In this document: positions 52,159 through 61,136 of the stretch, one piece after another | Position numbering within the stretch: position 1 is the first letter of the stretch | Layout of the letters: each line of letters starts with the position of its first letter | Assembly (NCBI RefSeq): GCF_040782645.1 | Contig: NZ_CP160403.1 | Location: forward strand, 4,685,001-4,749,000 | Length of the DNA: 64,000 nt | Origin: Streptomyces sp. HUAS ZL42 | Lineage (GTDB): Bacteria; Actinomycetota; Actinomycetes; Streptomycetales; Streptomycetaceae | Direction: 5' to 3' | Program-made: the position numbers and the translations under genes | Notes under the pieces: generated by a model | What the model was told of the DNA's origin: nothing | The model's input: the letters and a program-made list of their open reading frames with translations, nothing else | The model's database searches: none

Positions 52159-54006
52159 TCAGCCGAGCAGCTGGTGCGAGGTGAGTTCGGCGTACAGGGC
52201 GTCGTCGCGCAGCAGCGCGTCGTGCGTGCCGACGGACCGCAGCCCGCCGTCCTGGAGCACGGCGATGCGGTCGGCCGAGCGCACGGTCGACAGCCGGTGG
52301 GCGACGACCACGACCGTGGTCCGCGTGGACAGGTCCTCGACGACCTCGCGCAGCGCCGCCTCGTTCACCGCGTCGAGCTGTGAGGTCGCCTCGTCGAGGA
52401 GGAGCAGGCGTGGGCGGCGCAGCAGGGCCCGCGCGATGGCGATGCGCTGGCGTTCGCCGCCGGACAGTGAGGTGCCGTGGTGGTCGATGGTGGCGTCGAG
52501 GTCGCCGCCGAGGCGTTCCAGCAGCGGCAGGAGGCGGGTGGTGGACAGCGCCGCGTGCAGCTCGTCGTCCGTCGCGGTGGGGGCGGCGTAGGCGAGGTTG
52601 TCGCGCAGCGTGCCCGCCATCACCGGGGCGTCCTGCTCGACGTAGCCGATGCCGGCCCGCAGGTCCTTCAGGTCCCAGTCGCGCAGATCGCGCCCGTCGA
52701 GGAGGACGCGGCCCCGGTCCGGGTCGTAGAAGCGCTCGATGAGGCTCAGCGCGGTGGACTTGCCGGCGCCGGAAGGGCCCACCAGGGCCGTGAGCCCGGC
52801 GGCCGGGATCCGGAGAGAGAAGCCGTCCAGTGCGGGATCGGTGCGTCCCGGATAGGTGAAGGAGACGTCCTCGAAACGCAGGTCGCCTGCGCTCGTGCGG
52901 CGCCCGTCTGTCGTGTGCAGCGGTGAAGGGGCCGGGTCGACGGGCTCGATGGGCAGCCGGGTGACCTCGGCCAGGCGTTGCACGGCAGCCCGCGCGGCCT
53001 GGAAGTAGGTGCCGACATCGGTGAGCGACATGACCGGCTGCGCGAGATAGAGGACGTACAGCAGGAACGCCGTGAGCGTGGCGACGGAGATGGCGCCGCT
53101 GCTGACCCGGGCACCGCCCACGCCGAGTACGACGAGAAAGGCCACCTGCATCGCGAGCCCGGCGGTGGTACCCGCCACCGAGCCCCAGCGGGCGAGGACG
53201 ACACCCTCGTCGTACGCGTCCCGCGCCGCCGCGTCGATGCGTTCGGCCTCGACCTCCTCCGCTCCGGAGGCCTTGACCGTGGTGAAGGCACTCAGCGCAC
53301 GCTCCAGGGCCGAGCCCATCAACCCGACCGACTCCTGCGCCCGCAGCGCCGCACGCCGGATCCGCGGCAGGATGACGCCGACCACGGCTCCGAGGAGCAC
53401 GATCACACCGACGGTGACGGCGAGCAGCACGGCGTCGACGATCGCCATCATCACCAGCGTGCCGACGATCATCACCACCCCGGTGAGGGCCTGCACCAGT
53501 GTCTGCGTGACGATCTGCCGCAGCAGCGAGGTGTCGCCCGCGGTCCGGGCGAGCAGATCGCCCGGCGCCTGGCCTCGCATGGCCTTCATCGGCAGCCGCA
53601 GGATGTGACGCACCAGCCCGCGGCGCCCGGCGAGCACCACGCGCTCGGCCGCACGCAGCAGCAGGAAGTCACCGACGGCCAGGGCCACCGCTGCGGCCAG
53701 GACCAGAGCGACGAGCTTCAGCAGGCCCGGCGCCACCTCGTTGCCCTGTGCGTACGCGGTGAGGACGTCCTCCACCACGAGTGGCTGGAGCAGGCCGAGC
53801 ACGCCCGCTCCCACCAGCAGCAGGCTCGCCACCGCGATCTCCCGCCAGTGCGGGCGCACATACCCGCGAAAGGCCATGAGCGTCTCCCGCAGGGAGAGCT
53901 CGTCGCCCGACGCCGCGACAGTGCCGGAGAGGTCCGCGTACGGCTCCGGCTCGTCCGAGATCGTCTTCCCGTCCGAGACCTCGGTGTTCAGTGAAGTGCT
54001 TGCCAT
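52159..54006 (-). CDS. ABC exporter (fused permease-ATPase) of the RiPP cluster
   Basis: A 615-residue half-transporter. Six helices (about 55-330) are followed by an ATPase with Walker A LVGPSGAGKST, signature LSGGERQRIA, Walker B LLLLDEATSQLD and H-loop VVAHRLST. There is no N-terminal C39 peptidase domain, so leader removal must come from another protein, such as the M23 enzyme. It begins 10 bp after the methyltransferase stop. Probable role: export of the modified peptides and self-protection. Confidence 0.92.
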   Translation of the reverse strand: MASTSLNTEVSDGKTISDEPEPYADLSGTVAASGDELSLRETLMAFRGYVRPHWREIAVASLLLVGAGVLGLLQPLVVEDVLTAYAQGNEVAPGLLKLVALVLAAAVALAVGDFLLLRAAERVVLAGRRGLVRHILRLPMKAMRGQAPGDLLARTAGDTSLLRQIVTQTLVQALTGVVMIVGTLVMMAIVDAVLLAVTVGVIVLLGAVVGVILPRIRRAALRAQESVGLMGSALERALSAFTTVKASGAEEVEAERIDAAARDAYDEGVVLARWGSVAGTTAGLAMQVAFLVVLGVGGARVSSGAISVATLTAFLLYVLYLAQPVMSLTDVGTYFQAARAAVQRLAEVTRLPIEPVDPAPSPLHTTDGRRTSAGDLRFEDVSFTYPGRTDPALDGFSLRIPAAGLTALVGPSGAGKSTALSLIERFYDPDRGRVLLDGRDLRDWDLKDLRAGIGYVEQDAPVMAGTLRDNLAYAAPTATDDELHAALSTTRLLPLLERLGGDLDATIDHHGTSLSGGERQRIAIARALLRRPRLLLLDEATSQLDAVNEAALREVVEDLSTRTTVVVVAHRLSTVRSADRIAVLQDGGLRSVGTHDALLRDDALYAELTSHQLLG

Positions 54007-54016
54007 CGCGGCGTCC

Positions 54017-54826
54017 TCACCACTCCCAGCCCGAGGCCGTGGAACCGGCCCGCTCGTCGGGACCCGGGTCAGCGCTCCTGTCCGCGCTCCGGTACACGCA
54101 GATCGTCATCGGCTCGACGCCGGTGAACGGCGACCCTTGCCAGTCCCCATAACGCGCCTCCAGGCGCAGGCCGGCGCGCTCGGCGTACGCGTCGATCTCT
54201 TCCGGTGTCGTCAGCCGGCTGGTCTCCGACGCGAGGCGGGTGCCGCCGCCCTCGTGCCAGATATGCGAGAGGTGCCACAGCCGCTGGGCCGGGTCGATGG
54301 CGGAATACGACTGCAGACCGGCGTCCTCCCCGCAGGGGATGAAGAACGTGTCACGCAGGCGTCCCTCGTGCATCGCCTCCACGAAGGCCGGATTGTGCGT
54401 CTCGATGACCACCGCGCCGCCGGGTGCGAGAGCCAGTGCGCAGGTCTCCAGCACCCGCTGCTGCTCCGCCGGATCGAGCAGCATCGACAGCGTTCCGCAC
54501 ACGCAGAAGACCAGCCCGTGCCTGCGATCGCTCCGGTAGGTCCGGATGTCACCGTGCACAGCGGTGACCGGACGCGGCTCACGGGCCAGGGTGCCACGCA
54601 GCACCCCCAGCATCTCCAAGGAGGAATCGACACCCACCACCTCACCGGCCTGATCCGCCAACGGCAGGGCGATGCGTCCCGTTCCGACGCCGAGTTCCAG
54701 CGCCGCCGTCCCGTCTGCGGGACGGAGACCGGCGAGCCATTTCGCCGTGTCGTCCCCCGGCGGGAATATCCGATGGTAGAAGTCGGCGAACTGGCGTCCG
54801 TAGCCAAGGTCCTGAATAGCACTCAT
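54017..54826 (-). CDS. SAM-dependent methyltransferase, CypM-type in context
   Basis: A 269-residue class I methyltransferase. The SAM-binding motif ALELGVGTGRIALPLA lies near residue 42, the acidic ribose contact is in VVGVDSS and motif post-I is AVHGDIRTY. The length and the layout resemble CypM, which dimethylates the N-terminal alanine of cypemycin. Both precursor cores here are predicted to begin with alanine, so N-terminal alpha-N-methylation is the natural proposal. It is the first enzyme gene after the precursor genes, separated by a hairpin at 54894-54932. Confidence 0.85.
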   Translation of the reverse strand: MSAIQDLGYGRQFADFYHRIFPPGDDTAKWLAGLRPADGTAALELGVGTGRIALPLADQAGEVVGVDSSLEMLGVLRGTLAREPRPVTAVHGDIRTYRSDRRHGLVFCVCGTLSMLLDPAEQQRVLETCALALAPGGAVVIETHNPAFVEAMHEGRLRDTFFIPCGEDAGLQSYSAIDPAQRLWHLSHIWHEGGGTRLASETSRLTTPEEIDAYAERAGLRLEARYGDWQGSPFTGVEPMTICVYRSADRSADPGPDERAGSTASGWEW

Positions 54827-54893
54827 CTGACCTGCTCGATAGACGATGGTGTGGAGATCGCGCAGAGGGAGAACTCCCTCTTCTGAGCAACAC

Positions 54894-54932
54894 GGGGAGG
54901 GCGCACGGGTGCAGGCCCGGTACGCCCTCCCC
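54894..54932 (-). terminator. Hairpin between precursor genes and modification genes
   Basis: GGGGAGGGCG (54894-54903) pairs with CGCCCTCCCC (54923-54932), located just after the second precursor stop. In RiPP operons such partial terminators let precursor mRNA exceed enzyme mRNA. Confidence 0.7.
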
Positions 54933-54939
54933 TGACGCG

Positions 54940-55170
54940 CTAGTGCGGCTGGTTCCTGCCTGCGGCGCCGAGACCGGCCCCGAACGCCCCGGTGACCTGA
55001 ACGCCGACGGCCACTCCGGCGGCGAAGGCCACGGCGGCGGCGGGGGTCGCGAGGACCGGCGCGAGTTCACCCATCTGCCGGGCCCGGTCGGACCTCAGCT
55101 GGAACTCCGCCAGCTCGCTGCTGGCATTCACGCGTTCTGTCAGAACGGACACGAGTGCTCCTGACGTCAT
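54940..55170 (-). CDS. Linaridin-like precursor peptide 2
   Basis: A 76-residue precursor. The leader (1-40) has a Ser/Glu/Arg-rich start and the block RARQMGELAPVL. PVLATP at 38-43 fits the linaridin PxxxTP motif, and cleavage after Leu40 would give a 36-residue core beginning ATPAA. The core is rich in Ala, Gly and Val and ends GRNQPH. It contains only two hydroxyl residues (Thr42, Thr60) and no Cys. The start at 55170 is chosen because MTSxxxVxxLTERVN aligns with the paralogue; a coupled GTG at 55227 is possible. It follows precursor 1 by 53 bp. Confidence 0.8.
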   Translation of the reverse strand: MTSGALVSVLTERVNASSELAEFQLRSDRARQMGELAPVLATPAAAVAFAAGVAVGVQVTGAFGAGLGAAGRNQPH

Positions 55171-55223
55171 GTCATGGTTGAGGGATTGGTTCGGCCGCGC
55201 AGCGGCGGGGCCATGGACCCGCT

Positions 55224-55427
55224 TCACTTCGGTTGGTTCTTGCCAAGGGCACCGACGGCATAGCCGGCGCCGTAGGCCGCCACCGAGACGGCCACTCCGG
55301 CGGCGAAGGCCGCGGGAGTGGCCATGACGGGAGTCAGATCCGAAAGGTGACGGGCTCTGCCCGCCGTCGTCAGCTCGCCGAACAGCGTCGGCGTCACGGC
55401 ATTGACCCGATCGGAGATACTGGTCAT
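55224..55427 (-). CDS. Linaridin-like precursor peptide 1
   Basis: A 67-residue precursor. The leader contains RVNAVTPTLFGELTTAGRAR and HLSDLTP, and PVMATP at 33-38 fits the PxxxTP motif. Cypemycin's own leader/core junction reads PAM/ATP. Cleavage after Met35 would give a 32-residue core starting ATPAA, with FAAGVAVSVAAYGAGYAVG and the end GALGKNQPK. Thr37 and Ser48 are the only dehydratable residues, and there is no Cys. The shared tail GxNQP(K/H) in both peptides suggests a conserved function. AAGGAAG precedes the ATG at 55427. Confidence 0.82.
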   Translation of the reverse strand: MTSISDRVNAVTPTLFGELTTAGRARHLSDLTPVMATPAAFAAGVAVSVAAYGAGYAVGALGKNQPK

Positions 55428-55615
55428 CGGGTGCTTCCTTTCTTCCAGAGGAACGAGCGCCGTGCGGGCCTCATTCCGAATGCAGATCTTTCATGGACAT
55501 GTGCCACGACGGCCGGCCACGCTGCCAGACAGGGATGGCCACGGGTTCGGGCACACCGAGCGCTGCGGCAGCCGAACGTGGGCAGCGCGCGGGTACAGGG
55601 GCGGCTCGCACCGGT
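55428..55615. promoter_or_regulatory. Probable promoter region of the RiPP operon
   Basis: 188 bp between the esterase stop and the first precursor. The stretch is less GC-rich near 55465-55500 (TTCCGAATGCAGATCTTTCA), as expected for a promoter. No defined operator is seen. Confidence 0.45.
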
Positions 55616-56581
55616 TCACGGCGCGGTGCAGGTGCCGGGGATCGGGCTGAGGTACTTCTCCAGGAAGGCGACTGTCGGGCAGAACGCGTCGGAGCTGTAG
55701 TCCAAACCGTGTCGGTCGCCCGGCAGCACCAGCGTCTTCGACTCCACATCGGCCTTTGCCAGGGCGGCTGCCATGACCTTGAGCTGGTTGAGTGGGATCG
55801 GATCGTCGACCGAGTTCGCCAGCATCATGGGCGGGGTGGTGGAGGCGACGTGGGATGCGGGGGAGGCGTCCACGGCAGTGGCCATGCAGGTCCGGGTCCT
55901 TCTCGGGTCGCACCCGAGGTAGTTGAGGGACGTCAGGATGTTCCCCGGGCTGGAACCGGTGAAGTCGGTGAAGTCATAGGCGCCCGACCATCCGACCGCG
56001 GCCGTGACCGAGACCTCAGCCTGCCCCTTGCCGGTCAACGCCGCCGCATGGGTCGCGAGGGTGGCCCCTGCGGATGCGCCCCAGACCGCGATGCGGCTCG
56101 GATCGACCCGGTAGGTAGAGGCGTTCTCCGTGAAGAACTCGAGGGCGGCCTGGACGTTTTGCACCTCGACCGGAAAGCCGGCCGTGCCGCGAGGCGGCAT
56201 GCAGTAGTCGATGGAGAAGACAGCCCAGCCCTTCGACGCCAGATACGTCCCGGTATTCACGAACCATTCAGAGTTCCGTACTCCTGACACGAAGCCTCCG
56301 CCGTGCACGAGAATCACCGCAGGCGCAGCACTCTGCAGCGGCGGCGACGGCAGATACGCGTCGGCACGCTGGACCTGCATACCCTCGCGCGGACACTCGT
56401 CCGTGAGGTAGGTGATGTTCTTGACGACCCTGACACCGGTGTCGCTCGGCTTCACGTCCGTCGCACCTGCGCGGCTCAGAGGCAAGTAGGCGAGCAGGGC
56501 GAGCGCGGTCACCCCCGCCATCAACAAGCCGACCGCGTGGTGCCGCCTCCGTCGGCGAGTGTGCAAAACTCGCGTTACCAA
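55616..56581 (-). CDS. Membrane-anchored or secreted carboxylesterase (alpha/beta hydrolase)
   Basis: A 321-residue hydrolase. It has a basic N-terminus, one hydrophobic segment (HHAVGLLMAGVTALALLAYL) and then the catalytic domain. Oxyanion motif ILVHGGGFVSG, nucleophile WGASAGATLATH (Ser), Asp in NSVDDPIPLN and His in PGDRHGLDY complete a BD-FAE/acetyl-esterase-type triad. The TTG at 56581 is chosen for GGAGG at a good spacing and because upstream sequence is not coding-like. It lies between the SARP gene and the RiPP operon, same strand. A role in peptide processing or in an unrelated ester hydrolysis is open. Confidence 0.8.
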   Translation of the reverse strand: MVTRVLHTRRRRRHHAVGLLMAGVTALALLAYLPLSRAGATDVKPSDTGVRVVKNITYLTDECPREGMQVQRADAYLPSPPLQSAAPAVILVHGGGFVSGVRNSEWFVNTGTYLASKGWAVFSIDYCMPPRGTAGFPVEVQNVQAALEFFTENASTYRVDPSRIAVWGASAGATLATHAAALTGKGQAEVSVTAAVGWSGAYDFTDFTGSSPGNILTSLNYLGCDPRRTRTCMATAVDASPASHVASTTPPMMLANSVDDPIPLNQLKVMAAALAKADVESKTLVLPGDRHGLDYSSDAFCPTVAFLEKYLSPIPGTCTAP

Positions 56582-56912
56582 CAACGTTCCTCCCTTGACA
56601 AGGCGCCACAGCGGCGACCGGTTCCGCCTTTGCTCCTGCCGCGTGTCTTCCAGCAGGGCTGCCCACGAGGTGGAGAAGGACGACGTAATCGGCCCCGGGC
56701 TCACGACCATCAGTGTCCGTACGGTGCGTCCAGATCTGGTCGGCCGACGGTTCAGAACCGGCATGTCCGCTGCTCGCACGGGGCGGCCCGCCCTCCGGAC
56801 CGGCCGACGGCGCCGGGCTGTCGCGCTCACCCGCCACGTCCGCCTGCTGGCCTGGCATGCCATTCCCCGGAGGGACGTGCGACCGGGTCGGTCACGCGTC
56901 CCCGCCGAGCGG
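56582..56912. other. Intergenic region before the esterase gene
   Basis: 330 bp with no supported gene. It should contain the promoter of the esterase and perhaps SARP-binding direct repeats, but I could not identify a convincing repeat set. Confidence 0.4.
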
Positions 56913-58769
56913 CTACACCCGCTCCGCCATCGCCGACTGGACCGCCATCTCGCCGGCGTAGAGGCGGGTCAGGTACGACACGGCATACAGCGCGTCGGCT
57001 GAGGCGATCTCGCCCGCGGGAAGAGCGACCACCCCCAGCTCGATCAGGCGTTCTACCGTCCGCAGTGCCAGCCTCTTCTCACAGCGAAGCGCCGTGGCGG
57101 CCTCGTCCAGAGTGAACAGCGCGGACAACGGTCCGAGTCGGAGGAGGGCGGAGCGGCTGGAGGCGTCCAAGTGCCGCCACTGGTCGGCGACATGGCGTCG
57201 CACCGCGATGTCGCCCGCGGAGAGCTCGTCCAGTGCTGTCGCGGGGTCGTCCAGCCGGGCCGCGTACTCGCCGAGCGGCAGGTGCCGCAGCACCGCGAGT
57301 TTGAGGCCCGCGGCCCGGACCGCCAGCGGCAGCATCCCGCAGGCCGTGACGATCCGCTCGGCGGCGGCCTGGTCGAACCGCATCCGGCCCAGGCCGATGA
57401 CCCGGCCGAGCAGTTCCAGCGCCTCTGTCGTGGACAACGGCGGCACCTCGACCCGTACGGCCGGGGCGAGCCCGGCGAGCTGAGTCCTGGCGGTCACGAT
57501 GGCCGAGCTCGGCCCGGTACCCGGCAGCAGCAGTCGGACGCAGGACTCGTCGGGGGCGTCGTCGAGCACCAGGAGAGCCTTGTTCGCGGCCAGCCAGGCG
57601 CGCCAGAGCGCGGCGGCCCGCTCCGGATCCCCGGGCCTGCTCCCGGCCAGGCCGGCGGACGACCACAGCTCGGCCGTCAGCGCTGCGAGGGACCGAGGCT
57701 TCCCGCTGTTTTCGCGGAGCCGCACGAAAATCTGCCCGCCGGGGAACTCGTTGCGCAGGCGGTGTGCGACATGGACGGCGAGCGCGGTCTTCCCTGCGCC
57801 GACCGGCCCGACGGTGACAGCGACCGTACTGCCGCTCGCGAGGGCCTCCCGCAGTTCCCGCACATGGTCCTTGCGACCGGTGAAGTCGGCAGTGTCCGGC
57901 GGCAGCAGGGCTGACCTGCCCGACTCAGCGGTTTCGCTCCGGCGGGCCGGCCCGGTGCCGGGCAGGAAGGCCACTCCTGTTGTCTCCTCGGCCAGGATCG
58001 AGTGGTACAGCGACTCCAGCGCCGGGCTCGGTGACAGTCCCAGCTCGCGCGACAGATGCTGCCGCAGCCCCTCGTACGCCCCCAGTGCCTCGGTGCGGCG
58101 TCCCGACCGGTGCAGGGCTGTCATCTGAGCGGCCCTCAGCCGCTCCCGCATCGGATGCTGCTCCACGAGGTCACCGACGGCTTCGACGACCTCGTGGGCA
58201 TGCCCGAGCCCGAGTGCGGCCTCGGCCCAGTCCTCACAGACAGTCAGGTAACGGCTGACCAGGCGGTCGGCCTCCGCCCTGATGGGTTGCGAGCTGCTCA
58301 ACTCGGGTAACGGAGCCGCCCCGGCCCAGAGCTCTCGTGCTTGTTGGAGCAGCCGGGCAGCCGGTTCGAAGTCACCGCTCGCGGCGGCCTCACGCCCGGC
58401 CCGGGCCAGGGCCTGGAACCGCAAGGAGTCGAGGTTGGTCTCGGCCAGCCGGAGCAGATAGCCCCCCGACTGGTGGACGAGCCGGTCCACTTCCCCCGCT
58501 TCGGCCAGGAGCTTGCGCAGCGCCGAGACATACATCTGCAGGTTCTTGCGCGCGGTTCTGGGCGGTTCGCCCTCCCACACCGCCTCCGTCAGCAGGTCGA
58601 CGGAAACCAACGCGTTCGGGCGGCACAGCAGCATCGCGAGGACCAACTGCTGCTTGTGAGGGCCGAGCGGCAGCATCAGGCCGTCGACATCGGCCGACAG
58701 GTGCCCGAGGACACGGAACCGCACGGCTCCCGTCCGCGGTCCACACCCGGGGCCCGATGCCTCAGGCAT
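56913..58769 (-). CDS. SARP regulator with NB-ARC domain, possible RiPP cluster regulator
   Basis: About 618 residues. The winged helix (FRVLGHLSADVDGLMLPLGP, LLTEAVWEGEPPRTARKNLQ) and BTAD domain (to about 250) are followed by an NB-ARC ATPase. That has P-loop VGPVGAGKTALAVH, Walker B ALLVLDDAPDE, and a C-terminal winged segment. It is shorter than AfsR because the TPR part is missing. The start is uncertain (ATG 58769 or GTG 58724). It lies upstream of the esterase and the linaridin-like operon on the same strand and is the best candidate for their activator. Confidence 0.85.
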   Translation of the reverse strand: MPEASGPGCGPRTGAVRFRVLGHLSADVDGLMLPLGPHKQQLVLAMLLCRPNALVSVDLLTEAVWEGEPPRTARKNLQMYVSALRKLLAEAGEVDRLVHQSGGYLLRLAETNLDSLRFQALARAGREAAASGDFEPAARLLQQARELWAGAAPLPELSSSQPIRAEADRLVSRYLTVCEDWAEAALGLGHAHEVVEAVGDLVEQHPMRERLRAAQMTALHRSGRRTEALGAYEGLRQHLSRELGLSPSPALESLYHSILAEETTGVAFLPGTGPARRSETAESGRSALLPPDTADFTGRKDHVRELREALASGSTVAVTVGPVGAGKTALAVHVAHRLRNEFPGGQIFVRLRENSGKPRSLAALTAELWSSAGLAGSRPGDPERAAALWRAWLAANKALLVLDDAPDESCVRLLLPGTGPSSAIVTARTQLAGLAPAVRVEVPPLSTTEALELLGRVIGLGRMRFDQAAAERIVTACGMLPLAVRAAGLKLAVLRHLPLGEYAARLDDPATALDELSAGDIAVRRHVADQWRHLDASSRSALLRLGPLSALFTLDEAATALRCEKRLALRTVERLIELGVVALPAGEIASADALYAVSYLTRLYAGEMAVQSAMAERV

Positions 58770-59341
58770 GGACCGGGCCCGGAATGACGCCGCCTCGCCG
58801 GCCCCACTGGCCAAGGAGGTGACCTCGGTTCATACTCCGTGCCCGGGTTCCGCCCCGTGTTGCCGGAGCGCCCAGGCGAGCCGGGTGTTCCGCGCGGCCG
58901 GCCCGGCCGGCACCCCCGCCGCGGACACCTGCCGGGGCTTCCGCCTCAAGCAGCCCGCCGGGGGCCACCCCTTCGCTCCGCCGGTCGTACGAGGCACATG
59001 TCCCAGCCATGGAGACTCCTTCCTACAGGCGCAAAGGCACGTCGGGAGCGGAGGCTAGGAACCATGATTGTGAAAATCCTGTGGCCGAGCGGTGACCCGG
59101 GCGTGGTGGTTTCGAGCCCAGGTGCCCGTCCGCGTGAAGACGGGCAGAGGACCCCAACGATCAATTGTCGTTCGCAGTATCGGATTCCACGGCGGCGGCC
59201 GCGCTCTCGGGTCGTCCAAGGTGCGGGCCGGCTCCGCGAGGTCGGTGACGGCAGGATCCGGTGCGACCGACCCCGAGGCCGTGGTGGCCGGATCCGGCGT
59301 GCCGGTCACGGAGACGGTGACGGGGCTACCGGCTGCCGGCT
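58770..59341. other. Intergenic region without a supported gene
   Basis: Open frames are GC-driven. A minus frame around 59060-59200 (LRTTIDRWGPLPVFTRTGTW) might be a gene relic, but no family or start is seen. Confidence 0.35.
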
Positions 59342-59989
59342 GTGCCGTCCGACAACCTGATCCTGAGCGCCGAATCGCACGACAACGCCGCCTCCGACGG
59401 CGAGGACGCGGACGGCTTCGCCGCGAAGCTGACCACCGGAACCGGGAACGTCTTCCGTTACGCCGTGTCCCACAACAACATCGACGACGGCTGGGGCCTC
59501 TACACCAAGACGGACACGGGCGCGATCGGCCCGGTGACCATCGAGTACTCGCTGTCCTACAACAACGGCACGCTCGGCGACGGCACGGTGAACGCCAACG
59601 GCGACCGCAACGGCCACAAGCTCGGCGGCGACGACATCGCGGTCAACCACGTCGTCCAGCACAGCATCGCCTACCGCAACGGCAAGCACGGGTTCACCTA
59701 CAACAGCAACCCCGGCACGATGACGGTCTCCAGTAACGTCAGCGTCGACAACACCCAGCGCAGCTTCTCCTGGGACGCGGGGACTTCGGTGTTCCGGAAC
59801 AACACCTCGTGCCGGTTCGCCGTCAGCGGGTCGAACGACAAGACCGTCGGTGACGCCGACAGCTCGAACCAGTTCTGGACCGGCTCGAACGGTTCCCGGT
59901 GCTCCTCGTACTCCGGCGCCCTGGGCTGGTCCTTCGCATCGGACGGCCACCTCGTCGTCACCTTCGGCGGCAAGGTCGTGACACTGTAA
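59342..59989 (+). pseudogene. 5'-truncated pectate-lyase-like beta-helix protein
   Basis: 215 codons of a right-handed beta-helix (PL9/PelX-like) C-terminus. Coil repeats such as ILSAESHDNAASDGEDADGF, YAVSHNNIDDGWGLYTK, IEYSLSYNNGTLGDG and HGFTYNSNPGTMTVSSNVSV are seen, ending in a normal stop. DGFAAKL is the conserved PL9 core. The signal peptide and the first beta-helix coils are missing and upstream sequence is unrelated, so it is probably a non-functional remnant. Confidence 0.7.
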
Positions 59990-60049
59990 GGACGGCCGTA
60001 CAGACGCCGGCGAGGGCGCCCGGAGCCCCCTCGCCGGCGCGTGCGGCTT

Positions 60050-61066
60050 TCAGGGCCGGTGGCGCTCCCGGTGATCGCGTCCGTCCGGGCGGGAGGGTGG
60101 CCAGTGGTCGAGGGTCTCGTCCGGTGCCAGCCGGGACAGCGCCTCCGTCAGTCGCTCGCAGGCCTCCGCGATCTCCCGGAGGGTGTGGTTCCGCTCGGTG
60201 ATGACCGCCGAGAGCAGCAGGGCCGTCAGTGACACGGTGCCGTTGAAGGCCTGCAGGATGACCATCTGGGCCAGGAGATCGTGACCGGAGAACGGCCCCG
60301 CCCCGTCGGCGCCCGCGTCGATCGCGATCACGGACGCGATCAGCACACAGGGCGCGGCGCCTGCCAGCTGGAAACGGACGGCCGCCCAGATCAGGAAGGG
60401 GACGACGAGGAAGAGCAGGCTGACCGAGCTGTGCGTGGCCCCGATGGTGACCACTGCCGTGCCGGCCGGCAGGGCCGCCGCCTCGGCCCAGCGCAGGGGC
60501 GGGGCGTCACGGGGCCAACGGGCGCCGCGCAGGGCCAGCAGGAAGGGCGCGACGATCAGGACCCCCATCGCGTCGCCCGTCCACCACACGGACCAGGTCG
60601 GCCAGAAATCCTCGCCGGCCAGCGCGCCGGACGCCACCAGGACACCGGCGCCCACCGTCGCGCTGATCAGCATTCCGGCCAGCGCCCCGAGGAAGACCAG
60701 CGCGAGAGCGTCCCGCAGCCGGTCGAGCGCGGTATGGAATCCCACACGGCGCAGGAGCAGGTAGGCGAAGAGCGGGGCGAGCGTGTTGCCGACCGCGATG
60801 GCGAGAACGGCGAGGATCGACGGCCCGAGCGTCACGTTCACCAGGAACGCCCCGAGGGCGATACCCGGCCACACGCGAGGGCCCCGCAGCAGCAGGACGA
60901 CCAGGGCGATGCCGGTGGGTGGCCAGAACGGCGTGACCTGCCCTCGCACCAGTTGCTGCTGCAGCCCGATCTCGGCGCTGAGGTAGTAGGCGGCAGCGAC
61001 GGCGGCCTGCCACAGCCCCTCGGCGGCGTACCGCCGGAGCCGTTCGCTGCGCGCCACAGCGGTCAT
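60050..61066 (-). CDS. MASE1-domain membrane sensor protein
   Basis: A 338-residue integral membrane protein with about eight helices of the MASE1 type: TPFWPPTGIALVVLLLRGPR, VWPGIALGAFLVN, GNTLAPLFAYLLLRRVGF and WWTGDAMGVLIVAPFLLA are characteristic. After the last helix a short coiled tail (ITERNHTLREIAEACERLTE) ends without an output domain. MASE1 is normally joined to kinases or phosphatases. Here the SpoIIE phosphatase gene next upstream, now disrupted, could have supplied the output. Confidence 0.85.
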   Translation of the reverse strand: MTAVARSERLRRYAAEGLWQAAVAAAYYLSAEIGLQQQLVRGQVTPFWPPTGIALVVLLLRGPRVWPGIALGAFLVNVTLGPSILAVLAIAVGNTLAPLFAYLLLRRVGFHTALDRLRDALALVFLGALAGMLISATVGAGVLVASGALAGEDFWPTWSVWWTGDAMGVLIVAPFLLALRGARWPRDAPPLRWAEAAALPAGTAVVTIGATHSSVSLLFLVVPFLIWAAVRFQLAGAAPCVLIASVIAIDAGADGAGPFSGHDLLAQMVILQAFNGTVSLTALLLSAVITERNHTLREIAEACERLTEALSRLAPDETLDHWPPSRPDGRDHRERHRP

Positions 61067-61136
61067 GCCCGTCCACCCCGGCGGGCGTACGGGGCGGGAC
61101 GTCCCGCACCGGGGTCGTGGGGGCCGTACACGCCGC

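Noticed and set aside
54940..55427. The two small peptides considered as leaderless or circular bacteriocins
   Set aside because: They have conserved charged leaders, a PxxxTP junction and modification genes; leaderless bacteriocins lack these.
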